From Poa pratensis (taxonomy: Eukaryota > Streptophyta > Magnoliopsida > Poales > Poaceae): 64,000 nt of DNA. The notes beneath the pieces are model-generated. The model was not told where the DNA came from. It ran no database searches and worked only from the letters and a program-made list of their open reading frames with translations. Made by a program: the position numbers and the translations under genes. Location: the NCBI GenBank assembly GCA_947311845.1, contig CAMZMU010000089.1, positions 26,360,687 through 26,424,686 of the forward strand, given 5' to 3'. This document shows positions 22,038 through 32,586 of this stretch, piece by piece; within the stretch, counting starts at the first letter, position 1, and each line of letters starts with the position of its first letter.

Positions 22038-23231
22038 ATGGGAGAAAGAACTAAGTTGTGTGATTACACAAACACTCCAAATGATCAATTTATTGCTAGG
22101 CCCATTGCCACACCTAAGATAAATGCTGAGAGTTATGAAGTAAGTCCTAGTTTGTTGAACTTGATAACTAGGGAACAATTTGGCGGTAGTGCTATGGAGG
22201 ATGCCTCTATGCATCTTCATGATTTTGTTGAAATATGTGACATGCAGAAATTTAAAAATGTGGAAAGTGATATTCTAAAACTGAAGTTATTTCCTTTCTC
22301 ACTTAGAGGAAAAGCTAAAGAGTGGCTGCATTCATTACCTATTGATAGCATTAAAACTTGGGATGATTTAAAAGAAGCTTTCATTAAGAAATACTATCCT
22401 CCTGTTAAAATTTTGCAAAATAGAAACAACATTCTTTCTTTTAGGCAAAATGAAAATGAACATGTTGCTATGGCTTGGGATAGGATTAAACTTATGCTTA
22501 GAACTTGTCCATCACATGGGGTCAACGAATGGACCATATTACACTCTTTTTACAATGGTCTAAATTACATGTCTAGAAATATTCTTGATTCTGCTGCTGG
22601 AGGTGCTTTTATGGGAAAAACTATAGTAGAAGCTAAGAACATATTGGAAAGTATTTTGCAAAACTATAGTCAATGGCATACTGATAGAGCACCTAATCCT
22701 TCTAAGAAAGTGAACTCCATAGAAGAAACAAATGATTTGTCATCTAAAATGGATACTATTCTTGCTTTCATTAATAAACAAAATATTGAAAATGTGCCTT
22801 TGCAAGAACTAGTTGGTAATAATCCTGAAAATATTGATGTCAACTTCATTAGGAACTATGGTAATAATGGGTATGGTAACAACAATTATAACTCTTATAA
22901 TAAACCCCCATATGTGCCAAACAAATATACTACTAGTGGTAATGTTTCTAGTGATTTGGAAAACACCATTAGATCATTTATATCTACTCAAAAGGAGCTT
23001 AATAAGGAATTTATATCTAAGTTTGAAAAACAAGACTCTTTGTTTGAAAGGGTAGATCAGCTCACTAAGGAAGTTTCCTCATTAAAGAACACCATTATAG
23101 CTCAAAAACATGAGGAAACAATTAAATATTGTCAAGAGGTTATAAATAAATCTTGGGAACATATTCATGAGCAAGAGAGAATTGCTAAGGAAACTATTAT
23201 GGTAATGAAAGAGAGAAAGTTGAGAAGTTAA
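22038..23231 (+). CDS. gag: Gypsy-2 gag protein, 397 aa, intact frame
   Basis: Uninterrupted 397-codon frame starting at the first ATG downstream of the primer-binding site. Residues about 60-190 form the capsid-like retrotrans_gag domain, with LHDFVEICDMQ, FPFSLRGKAKEWLHSLP, WDDLKEAFIKKYYPP and FRQNENEHVAMAWDRIK. An Asn/Tyr-rich linker (NGYGNNNYNSYN) follows at about residue 275-290, and the C-terminal third is charged and probably coiled. No CCHC zinc knuckle is visible. The codon use is AT-rich, unlike the GC-rich Gypsy-1 around it. The protein would assemble particles and package RNA. Confidence 0.88.
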   Translation: MGERTKLCDYTNTPNDQFIARPIATPKINAESYEVSPSLLNLITREQFGGSAMEDASMHLHDFVEICDMQKFKNVESDILKLKLFPFSLRGKAKEWLHSLPIDSIKTWDDLKEAFIKKYYPPVKILQNRNNILSFRQNENEHVAMAWDRIKLMLRTCPSHGVNEWTILHSFYNGLNYMSRNILDSAAGGAFMGKTIVEAKNILESILQNYSQWHTDRAPNPSKKVNSIEETNDLSSKMDTILAFINKQNIENVPLQELVGNNPENIDVNFIRNYGNNGYGNNNYNSYNKPPYVPNKYTTSGNVSSDLENTIRSFISTQKELNKEFISKFEKQDSLFERVDQLTKEVSSLKNTIIAQKHEETIKYCQEVINKSWEHIHEQERIAKETIMVMKERKLRS

Positions 23232-23329
23232 AATGCTTAGTGAAGTAAGGATCCATTGCTTGACTTAGAGAATTGTAGCTTGCATGAATTAATATCTATC
23301 TTACAAAAATTTGCAAGTGATCCTTCATT

Positions 23330-23896
23330 AATGTTAACCAAGCTGGTTTTGGTTCTTATATTGCTAATCATGTCTTGAAAGAAAAGATTGCTAGGTACAA
23401 CCAAGAGGCTATGATACCACCTAAGCTTGGGGATGTATGGATTCCCAAAGTCCTAGTAACCATTGGAAAAGAGACACACCATGCTATACTTGATCTAGGA
23501 TCTAGTGTCTCTGTTTTATCTAAAGAACTATATGAAGTACTTGAATTGAAAAATCTTGAAAAATGCTCTATTGAACTTGCACTTGCTGATGATTCCATTA
23601 AACATGCTTTAGGAAAAGTAAGTGATGTTATGGTAGAGTTACATATGACATTTGTGCCTGTTGATTTTCTAATCATGGATATGGGGAATAAAACCTCTAG
23701 TCCAATTATTCTTGGAAGACCTTTTCTTCGTACTACAGGTGCTATCATTGATTCAAAAGAAGGGAATGTGAAGTTTCAGTTTCCACACAAGAAGTGCATG
23801 GAACACTTCCCAAGGAAGAGGGCACATCATTCAAGCTCCCTCATGAGCTTCGTCCACAATAAACATCAAGTAAGAAGCCTAGCTATATGGCTATAA
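23330..23896 (+). CDS. Gypsy-2 retropepsin-like protease domain
   Basis: Open frame of at least 173 codons from 23375, in a different register from gag and after in-frame stops at about 23230-23330. VLVTIGKETHHAILDLGSSV carries the aspartic protease active-site motif as D-L-G-S; PVDFLIMDMG and SSPIILGRPFLRTTGA follow, as in the Gypsy RVP family (homodimeric peptidase that processes Gag/Pol). No reverse transcriptase follows the stop at 23894-23896. Whether it is translated by frameshifting or is a leftover is not clear. Confidence 0.8.
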   Translation, partial: NVNQAGFGSYIANHVLKEKIARYNQEAMIPPKLGDVWIPKVLVTIGKETHHAILDLGSSVSVLSKELYEVLELKNLEKCSIELALADDSIKHALGKVSDVMVELHMTFVPVDFLIMDMGNKTSSPIILGRPFLRTTGAIIDSKEGNVKFQFPHKKCMEHFPRKRAHHSSSLMSFVHNKHQVRSLAIWL

Positions 23897-26218
23897 AGAA
23901 AGCGCTTTACGGGAGGCAACCCGGTTGTTTTTATTTGTGATTTTCTTTGTGTCCTCTTGCTGTAACAAGAGACTTAGTGTTTAGTTTAGTTTCTGGAATT
24001 TTTAATAAAGTGCCAAGTTTTACTCATTTTGGTTGAAAAGTTGCTTATAGCGTTCGGAGATTTTATTCCTGCACGAATCTGTGCACGGTATGATTTTTAA
24101 TTCTTATTCTGTAACTCCGAATGAGCTCATATTTAAACTGTAGTGCAACTTTTCATCCTCTGTATGCATGAATTTTTCGGAATTTTCCGACAAAGTTAAG
24201 TAGGGTAGAAAAATACGTTTAGCTGCTGCTGTTTTTCTGGACAGATTCTGTCCCATTTTGTTTGATGCATGCTTAGAACTTTTAACATGAATCTTTTTGA
24301 TCCAATTGAGTTTATGAGTAGGCATACAACATTATACATTTCTGGACATTCATATGAATTTTTGTCTAAGGATTATATGCAGCAAGAAATCTATTTGTTT
24401 ATCACTACTAATGTGCCCCACAGAAAAAGAAATGGGAGAAACGGTGTTTTGAAGTTTTTTCACAGGGATTAGAGGAGATGCACCAAGAGCTATCCAAGGA
24501 TGGTGAAGACCATAAGCTTGGGGATGTGAAGACAACCCCACTGGACCTACACACTCTCGGTTTGCACACGTCTAACTTCTGTTTTTCGATCGAAACACTT
24601 TATCGCATAAACTTGGAGCGTCTTTTTGTTTGTTTAGATTTTTATTTTGTGAGACCACCACACTATCATTTATATATGAGAGAGCTACTGGAAATTTGGG
24701 TTGAATTATGTTGGATGCTATTATAAGATTGGGAAAAGGGATGTTGAGTTAATTTTAAAAGATACATATAATTGCATGATTCATGAGCTTGTTAATGAGT
24801 AATAATTTGCAATATTTTATCAAGAGCTATCTTTTATTCATGTTTTGATGCTAAATGTTATTTACCTTGTTTTAACATGGATTAGTTAGTTCTATGGACA
24901 CTCATGCATGCATTTAGATGGTCAACTTTCTCCCTCTTGCTAGCCCAAAAATTCCAACAAGCAAAAACTTGTTTCCAACACCTTCAACCAAAGTTTTTCC
25001 AGTGAGTCCACCATATCTACCTATTAGCTTTATGCTATTCCGAGTATGTTTATCATGATATTTGTGTTATCTATACCTCTGAATGAAAATGCTTATGTTG
25101 TTAATTGTTGTGGGAAAAGTTGGTTATATAGCTCTCTCGAACTTGATGCACACTTTACTTTCATTGCATAAATAAAATATGACCCATTGTGATTAAAATT
25201 ATGATGTTGTGGCTTGACAAATGTCTTTGGTTGAGAGTTAGCTCATATGTGCTGTCACATGGCAAGCTTTCAACATTGCACTTCATCTCATTTAGTTGAT
25301 ATCATGTACTTTTGTTTATGGATGCTTACCATGGGTGAAATAAATGGGAAATGAAGTGAGTTTAAATGAGTTTGTATAAATGGTTAGAGAGACGCCTGGG
25401 CCGCTAATCTAAGCCATGCATCATTCATGGTGGAAATTTACTTACATGCTATGGTGAACCTTCTGTGATACACCTTACAATAAAAAGCTATCCAATGGTA
25501 AATAAAAAGGGTGTTGAGATTGTTCATTGTGTTTGTTTGTCTTGTCATTTTGATATGGGCTTGTTCCATATCCTGGGACAAGAGGTACCCCAGTTGACGC
25601 TCTTAATGATACTATTATTACTTACAATGATATTTAACTTGAACTTGCTTTGTTTTCCAAGTTGAGTAACACATGGAGTAGGTACTTGTATTCAAGGGGC
25701 ATGAGACTTTCAACCTGTACTTTGTCAAGCACACTACTCGTTTGCTTTCACTTTAAACTTAATCATTCAAGATGCTATGATAGGGGAATGAGAGCTTGAC
25801 ACCAAGGATTACCATATTACAATCATTGACTTAAGTAGAGAAGTTCAGAAGTTAGATGAAATTTATTCATGCTTTACCTCTACTCATATATATATCTTTC
25901 CAAAGTGTCCACCTTTTATATTCAGATTTTCATCAATACTCTATGACCATTGTAGGATGTTCTTACTTATTATTATGCATACATGTGGTCCATAGTACTT
26001 CTTCTCTTATGTTACACTTTGTGAATTATCATTGAACATCCTTGCATTGAATACTTGATATCACTTCATAAACTATCTTGCATATTGCTACTCCTTTTAA
26101 GAATGAATCATTTGACTCTATGTAGCAATAGTAATCATCTTTGATATCCATTGATAGTATTAAATTGCAAAGTCCATGTTAGTTTTATCACCTTCATACT
26201 CGAGGACGAGTATAGGTT
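23897..26218. other. Gypsy-2 non-coding internal region replacing pol
   Basis: 2.3 kb of AT-rich sequence between the protease stop and the polypurine tract, without RT, RNase H or integrase motifs. Small open frames up to about 80 codons show no conservation I recognise. ATACTCGAGGACGAGTATAGG near 26200 is a short inverted repeat just before the tract. Confidence 0.6.
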
Positions 26219-26232
26219 AAGCTTGGGGATGT
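26219..26232 (+). other. Gypsy-2 polypurine tract
   Basis: AAGCTTGGGGATGT lies immediately before the 3' LTR start (TGATGCATG at 26233), the position for plus-strand priming. Confidence 0.7.
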
Positions 26233-27964
26233 TGATGCATGTAAAATGCATACATGAACTTTGCATTATTTTACTTATATTCCAGTCATATTTGCATCAT
26301 ATAAGGGTTATATCACTGTTTTATAATGATTTTGGGAATATTTGATATGTTTCCTATTTTTATGGAATTAACCCTGCGCAGGCAGAAAACCCTATTTCTT
26401 TTTTAATGTTTCAGGGACCCAAACGACGTCCAAATGACCTGGAAATTTACGAGCATCATTTTGGAAGGAAGAAGACTTGGGGCGAAGGAAGCGAACAAGC
26501 GGAGCCCGAGGGCCAAAAGAGGTGGGCCCACGCGGCCCTGTACCTGGCCGCGTGGGACCCCCCTTTGGGCCTCGAGCTCCGTTGCCGTCGATCTTTCCTC
26601 CACCGACTCCGTTTTGACCTAAAAACGCCTATAAAAATAGTCCCCCGACGTTCTCTGGAAGGAGCGCCGCAGAAACACAGAAACACCGAAACAGAGACCT
26701 GGAGCTGCAGATTGGAGGGGGAAAACTCCGGCGGGGCGCTGCCGGCGTGGTCTCCATCTTCTCCAACGACTTCTCCACCGTCTCCATGATGAAGAGGGAG
26801 TAGTCCACCTCTGGACTATGGGTTTGTGGAAGTAACTTATGTATCTCTCTCTCGAGCTTCACTAATTAGTACCGTATGAGCTGCTGAACATGATTACGGT
26901 CATCTATGTAATACCTTTGTGGTGGATCTTTTTATGAGTTAATATATGTTTGAGATTGCAATGGTTTTGTTTCAGTTATGAAAGTAGATGCATATTATGT
27001 ACCCCGTTCTTATTTACTTGTTATGATCAAGCATGTTTATGAGAGCGTGTGAGGGGGAACGTGTGCATTAGTTGGAGTAACGGGGGGTGGCTAGTGCAGT
27101 GAACGTGAGAGAAAGTTCTGCGATCCACTTGGGTGTTTTACCTTACTTTGTTGCCTCACTAGGGATAAAAAGAAATACCATGCTACCGGAGATGTGGGTG
27201 TGACCATTGCCACTACTCCATGACTAGATCTAGCATGTTCTTATTTTAACTTCATGTCATGATACTTATTGCTATACTCTGAGTTATCTTAATTACTGAG
27301 GTGTTATGATTTAGTTCGCATCTTGGTGGAGTATAAGAGAGACTAATAACCAAAAGGTCTCTATGTTAGGACGTGATGCCCATATAATTATAACTTGTCA
27401 TTAAACTGTTGTGTTGCAATCTCATATGTCAACTCTAGTGTTCCATTGTCTACCACTTTATTAAAGAGAGAGTGCATTTGTGAAACCATGAACCCCGGTC
27501 CATTTTTAATCATAAGAAACACCTTTCCAACACTTTTACCACTTTTCCATTTTCTGCCATTTAAAAATCCGAAAATACAAAAACACTTTTACATCTTGCA
27601 TTCATCATATAAAACCCAAAAATATCATTTATCATTGCTACCACCATCCTTGCATATTTATTTACCACCATTGCATATTTATTTCTTGTTTGCATTGCAT
27701 ATTATCTTGATATCATTCTCACACCTTGTGCTTGACAACCACTAGGTGAGGTTGAGGACCAAAACATTTACTTTGTTTTGTAGGTAACCAAAAGAAGGAT
27801 AGGAAAGATAAATCTTCACTACTGATTCCCCGAGAGTTCGATATTAAACCCTCGAGTCACCCCTCGTGGGGAAAACACGTCTTCCACTTACTACACACTC
27901 TGCACTTGGAGTCTCAACCTAACCCATTTACTTTTCACGCAGGTAACTACGTGAAGGGCCATCA
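26233..27964 (+). repeat. Gypsy-2 3' LTR
   Basis: 1732 bp, TG...CA ends, without the hAT-like insertion, so it shows the pre-insertion state of the LTR. TATA box TATAAAA at 26630-26636. The 116-codon open frame at 27395-27745 is also present in the 5' LTR and is not taken as a gene. Confidence 0.93.
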
Positions 27965-29506
27965 GGCGCCTGCAGAAAACACGAAGATTCATCAACCAAG
28001 ACAAGTTCACTAGAAAGAGCAAACAACAGAAGCACTTACCCGCGCACGTTGGTCGGAACCGTCTCGGCCGCTTCCTCATCATCGGCTCCTCGTCGTCGTC
28101 GTCCTCCTCCTCCAAGCCGGTTGGAGTAGCCGGCTTCGTCCTCTTCTGGCGAGGGGCGAGGTCGACCCCGTGGTCTCTGCACTCTCAATACTCTCAGTGT
28201 CTGAGGATCAATGACTACCACAAGCTTTTTGATTTCATCAACGCTCGAGCTAGAGGCAACCGGCTTACCCAGAGTAGCCGGCGGCGCGTTGCCCGCCCCG
28301 CCGCCACCAACCGGCGCCTGAACAACCGGCACGGCGTCCGCTTGGTCGTCCTCGACGCGGCCGCCGTCCCCTCGGGCGCCCTCGTCGTCATCGCCCTCAG
28401 CATTGCCGCCACCCTCGGCCGCGGCAGGCTCCTCCTCACCCTCCGACTGGCCCTCCCCAGGCGCAGCCGTCTCCAACTAGATGTTCGGCCGAAACTGGGG
28501 CCGTTGGGCCCGTCCTCCTCAAGCTAGATCTTGAAGAGCTGCGCAGCCGGTTTGGTGAGCAGCCGGCCGAAGCATACAAGGAAGAGCGCGAAAGCAAGCA
28601 GAGATAACGTACCTTGGGCACCCGCTTCCTACGTGTGTACGGCGATTTGCCGTACGTCCAGTTCGCCGCCACCCTCCCCTCCTTGGCGATGTGCCGGAGC
28701 CAACCATTCAGGGCCTCCAGCTTCCACCTCTTCCAGGTCAGCCGGGTGGGATCGAGGCGCCCGTCCAAGTAACAGATCGTGTGAGATCTGTGTTGCAGTG
28801 GCGCGATCCGGTTGTAGAGCCAACAAAGGGTCGGGTCCCGAGTGGTCAGCCCGTCCTTCTTGAAGAGCTCCTCGATCCGGTCGATCATCTTGTCGATCTC
28901 CGTCTGGTCGCCGGGCTTCTTCAGGCCCCAGTTGTCCTTCACGGCCGTGACCGGCTGGAAGGCCGGCAGGCGGATGTGGTCCTCCCCCACCTTCAGGTTG
29001 CGGACGTAAAAGTACGTCCGCTGCCATTCTTTCACCGTGTCCGGCTTCTTGAAGGCAGGCAGCTTCGCCTGCGGCCGGCGATAGACGATCGCGGCCCCGC
29101 AGTCGACGGAGCCCCTCTCCTCCTTGTCGCCAAGATACCGGCTGCGGAGGTAGAGCACCGGCAGAAGAGCGAGAGGTTCGGCCAGATGCCGAGCCACCCC
29201 TCGCAGATGGTGGCGAAGTAGCTCAGCGAGGCTATGGAATTGGCCCCGAGGTGATGCGGCAGCAGGCCGAAGGTATGGAGGAAGCTCTGCAGGAACTGGC
29301 TAGCCGGCAGCGCGATCCCGCGGTCAAAGTGATCCATGAAGACCACTGCCTCGCCGGCGTGCGCAGCAGGAACCACCTCGTCATCCGCGGCGAGGCGCAC
29401 CCCCACGCGCTCCTCCGTCGACAGAAGCCCGCGCGCGGAGGTTCCCGATGTCCTCCATGGTGATGAGCGAAACCCATTCGCCGCTGTCCTCGCTCCCGTC
29501 AGCCAT
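27965..29506 (-). pseudogene. Gypsy-1 antisense gene, 5' part: Transposase_28-like domain
   Basis: Starts at ATG 29506 on the minus strand (MADGSEDSGEWVS...). After a probable frameshift near 29410 comes a block like the 'putative gypsy type transposon' family (Transposase_28): VVFMDHFDRGIALPASQFLQ, LHTFGLLPHHLGANSIASLS and ATICEGWLGIWPNLSLF. The frame then shifts again into FKKPDTVKEWQRTYFYVRNL, WGLKKPGDQTEIDKMIDRIE and LTWKRWKLEALNGWLRHIA (down to about 28620). There is a GT donor on the minus strand at about 28613 (AAG/GTACGTTATC), then an acidic Gly-rich region. Gypsy-2 cuts the gene at 27965; it resumes at 19313. Function of the family unknown. Confidence 0.75.
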
Positions 29507-29740
29507 CTCTGGCTCCAGCACGCCAGGGGAGGAGCTCCGCGGTGTCGATGTCGAGTGGTGGTGGCCCGTGGTCGCCGCGTCCGCTGGTTCCCCGCGCCGG
29601 AGAAGAAACGGTTTCGCTGACGGAGAGTTGCCGCACCGGAGAAGAAGAAGAAGAAGGGCGCGGTGGTTGCGGCGGAGCGCTCGGGAGGGCAGAGGCGAGA
29701 GGGAGAATGGAGGCGAACCCTTCTCCCCGATGCCTCGCCT

Positions 29741-29750
29741 CCTATTTATA
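29741..29750 (-). promoter_or_regulatory. TATA box of the Gypsy-1 antisense gene
   Basis: On the minus strand the sequence reads TATAAATAGG at 29750-29741, a strong plant TATA box, about 235 bases upstream of the antisense ATG at 29506 and about 350 bases inside the 3' LTR. It suggests that the antisense gene has its own promoter rather than relying on the LTR. Confidence 0.65.
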
Positions 29751-30097
29751 GCACATGCCTCGCCGTAACCGCACCCGGGGATTGCGCCGCGTGGCGCGCA
29801 ACCGCGCGATCGTGGGCAAGATCGTGGGCGACGGTTTCATCGCAGAAGATCCCGTCGCTGCTACGTCGCCACAGAAGATCCTGCGGCGGAAATAGAGGCA
29901 TCGTCTCGACTGCCGGGCGACCGCCTGGCAGGCGGATGGGACGTGCCAGCATCATCACTTACGTCATCACTAGCATCCGGTCGACAGAGCGCTCGACGCT
30001 TCGTCTTCTCATCTGGATAGGCACATCGGTTCCTTGAACACGCAGAAGCCCTCCTCGCCGTAACCGGCTGCATCGCTCCAACGTGTTTGGGGGCTAG

Positions 30098-31096
30098 TGA
30101 CGTGGGGATAAACCCCTGGTGCCTAAAGACCCACAGAAGATCCCGAGTGAAACGCAAAATCAAGTCTGGCCGCCTCCGGCTGGCCGGCTCGACCGAGTCC
30201 ACCTGCCCCGAGCGCAGCCGGCCTCCGCCTAGCCTATCGAAGCACAGCCGGGCGGCATGGGCAAGAGGAACTGTAGGCTCGTCATCATCACGATTCTCAG
30301 AGACAAGCAGATAACGACAAACGACCCCCGCCTTATGCGACCAAGGTCAACGGCAGCAGCCGGATTCGGTTGATGGCCAGCCGGATGACCAGCTGCCACT
30401 TGCCTATGAAGAGCAAGAGACAAGGGCCCGTGTCGGGCGGGCACCGGGGCCATGCCCGGCTAGCCCTCCACGTCGCCCAGGCGTGGGCTAAAGCAAAGTC
30501 TAGCCCTACGTCTCCTACAGTGCCTAGGAGATCCGGCAAGCGGGAGACACGGAGCGCCGGCAAGCACGCCGACAAGCAGGAGACACAGAGATGTCCGCCG
30601 CGGGCGGGGCCTGGCACCATCGCTGGCTAGCCCTCCACGTCGCGAGGTCTAGCCCAGCATCTCCTGCAGCCCTACGAAGTTCAACTGTGCTGAGGACAAG
30701 CTGCGTCACGTTGAGACACCCCTGTAGCCGACATCGGCCGGCTGGCACGGACCAGCCGGTCCCGCCTGTAAGCCAGACAGACAGCCCTATATAAGGCTGT
30801 CTGGGTGCCCAAGTAGAGAAGAGGGATAAGGAACCACCACTTCTTCCTCCCCACTCGAGATAGCTAGAGAGAGAGAACTCACCGAACAGCTCGAGGAGCA
30901 ACTATGTACCGTGTCCATCGATGATAGAGAGATCGAGCAGGAGTAGGAGTTTTACATCCTCCGGGAGGGCTCCGAACCTGGGTACTTCCCGTGTCCGCGC
31001 TCCGGCGCAATCCCCGCGGGTGCCGATGCTGCAGAACGCTGCTCCCACACCTATCTTAGCCACCTCGTGGCATATGCCGTGTTCGATCCCACGTCA
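30098..31096 (+). repeat. Gypsy-1 3' LTR
   Basis: 999 bp, near-identical to the 5' LTR, with TATATAA at 30788-30794. Preceded by TGTTTGGGGGCTAG (polypurine tract) and followed by the target duplicate GCTTC at 31097-31101. Confidence 0.93.
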
Positions 31097-31832
31097 GCTT
31101 CTATAACTGTCATTCCTCAACGAAAACCCAGCCCTCCACGGAACATCGGCGCCTTTGCCTCGTGTTCGTCCTGGGTGTTCATCATTCCCGAGGGCGAGTC
31201 TCAGCTCGTCGTTTTCTCTCGGGCTGGAACGTTCCCTTTTGAACATTTTCTATTGCTTTAACAAGATCTTCAGATACTGTTTGAATTTGTTCCTTTGTAA
31301 TAATCTGCCCTGTCTGTGGGTCCAACGATCCCCCATGCCCGTACAACCACTGCTTGGACCTCTCGGGCCATTCCGCTGTAGCGGATCCCTTTAGCAATCA
31401 TGTCGGCCTCAAATTCTTCCCACTTAGGCATAGCAGTCTTGTAGCCACCTGTCCCATAGTATGGTGATATTTCTTTTTCGCAGCATTTTCCTTATTTTTT
31501 CGACCCTGCCAGAGCTTCAAACGAATCCTTGTACTCCACAAATGCGTCTCAGTGATCTTTTAACTTTTCTAGTGCTCCAGTGAATGTTGGAGTTTTTTTC
31601 TTGATATATTCACTATATAATTTTTTCTTGAAGGTCTGGAATTGTGTGGCCATCTTCTTAAGAGCCACTCCTTGACTTTCTTTTCTGCGCTCTGTGAGAC
31701 CTGGCGGTAGGTTGAAATTTGACAAGAGCGTATTTCAAAGCAAATCTTTGGATCGTTGGTCGACATAACTAACTCCATCTTCCTTCGGCTTATTCCATTA
31801 TCGAGTGGTGATCGGGATGTTGTCCCTAACAA
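31097..31832 (-). pseudogene. CACTA transposase, N-terminal part (En/Spm family), decayed
   Basis: Minus-strand blocks read EWPERSKQWLYGHGGSLDPQ and GQIITKEQIQ (31350-31270), the signature of the plant En/Spm transposase family. Upstream, in other frames, are remnants of the usual preceding region (31500-31700: ATQFQTFKKK-like and KKKLQHS). The gene continued into the fragment now at 13161-10735 before Gypsy-1 inserted. Stops and frameshifts are present. Confidence 0.7.
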
Positions 31833-32001
31833 TAACTCCGCATTGATTTACAAATCTATGTACGTTCTCTGTGGAGCAAGCGGTGCGCCATCTTCAGCAA
31901 CTTCGTCGATTGCGAACCTTTGATGATCGCCCAACTTTTGGTCGGGCCTTGTTGCCTTCTAGCAGATTGGCTCGATCCGAGGGCTAAAAGAAGAAAGATT
32001 C

Positions 32002-32042
<41 letters not shown>

Positions 32043-32586
32043 AATCAATTAATGTATCTAGTGATCACGAGAGGCTTAATATACCTCGCCGGACTCCGTG
32101 AAGTGTCCAACATTTTCTGTGCCATCATTGCTTGTTTCTAGCTCAATTGGCAACATGCCCTAATATTTTATCTATGCTAACTAATTCTAGTAACTATTTT
32201 AAATTTTCTAGTAACTATGTTATATCTATGCTAACTATTTTATCTAGCATATCTATGCTAACTAATTCTAGTAACTATGTTAAAAATGGCTAGGGTTTAC
32301 CTCGCCGGCCTCGTGGTCACCAGAGATGGAGGGGACTGGGCGCTGCGGCTCCGGCCGGCGAGCGGATGGAGGCGCGGCGGAGGAGCGGATGGACGGCGTG
32401 GAGGAGCGGATTGAGGCGTGGCGGCAGAGGTGGACTCCGGCGGGGGCAGATGGCGGAGCGCGCGGCGGAGAACAACGGCAGCGGTGGCAGACGGCGGAGC
32501 GCGCGGCCGGGTCGATCGATTTCGCCAACTCTGGAACTGGAAGAAAAGGGAGGGGATGGAGGGGAGCGGTCGTGATTATATACAAA
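31833..32586. other. CACTA 5' region with (TA)n microsatellite
   Basis: Holds a (TA) repeat at about 32004-32041, an imperfect duplication of CTAATTCTAGTAACTAT (about 32178-32280), and a GC-rich segment (32300-32580) that is probably the 5' leader of the CACTA gene on the minus strand. No further coding sequence recognised. Confidence 0.5.

Larger units (their letters stand above)
19314..27964 (+). mobile_element. Gypsy-2: gag-protease-only LTR retrotransposon nested in Gypsy-1, TSD GGCGC
   Basis: LTRs at 19314-21779 and 26233-27964 share the ends TGATGCATG...GGGCCATCA. The duplication GGCGC flanks the element at 19309-19313 and 27965-27969. A primer-binding site (21791-21808), an intact gag frame, a protease domain and a polypurine tract (AAGCTTGGGGATGT, just before 26233) are present. 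The pol domains are missing, so it is non-autonomous. The 5' LTR is longer because of a hAT-like insertion. A 116-codon stretch (21211-21561 and 27395-27745) is identical in protein translation between the LTRs, pointing to a recent insertion. Confidence 0.95.
13162..31096 (+). mobile_element. Gypsy-1: non-autonomous LTR retrotransposon, TSD GCTTC
   Basis: Two near-identical LTRs (13162-14157 and 30098-31096) start TGACGTGGGG and end CCCACGTCA. The 5-bp duplication GCTTC flanks the whole element at 13157-13161 and 31097-31101. A primer-binding site follows the 5' LTR and a G-rich polypurine stretch (TTTGGGGGCTAG) precedes the 3' LTR. A decayed sense gag lies at 14165-16535. No protease, reverse transcriptase, RNase H or integrase motifs are seen, so movement would need an autonomous partner. 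An antisense gene fills much of the rest. About 9.3 kb remain after removing the nested Gypsy-2. It split a CACTA gene. Confidence 0.93.
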
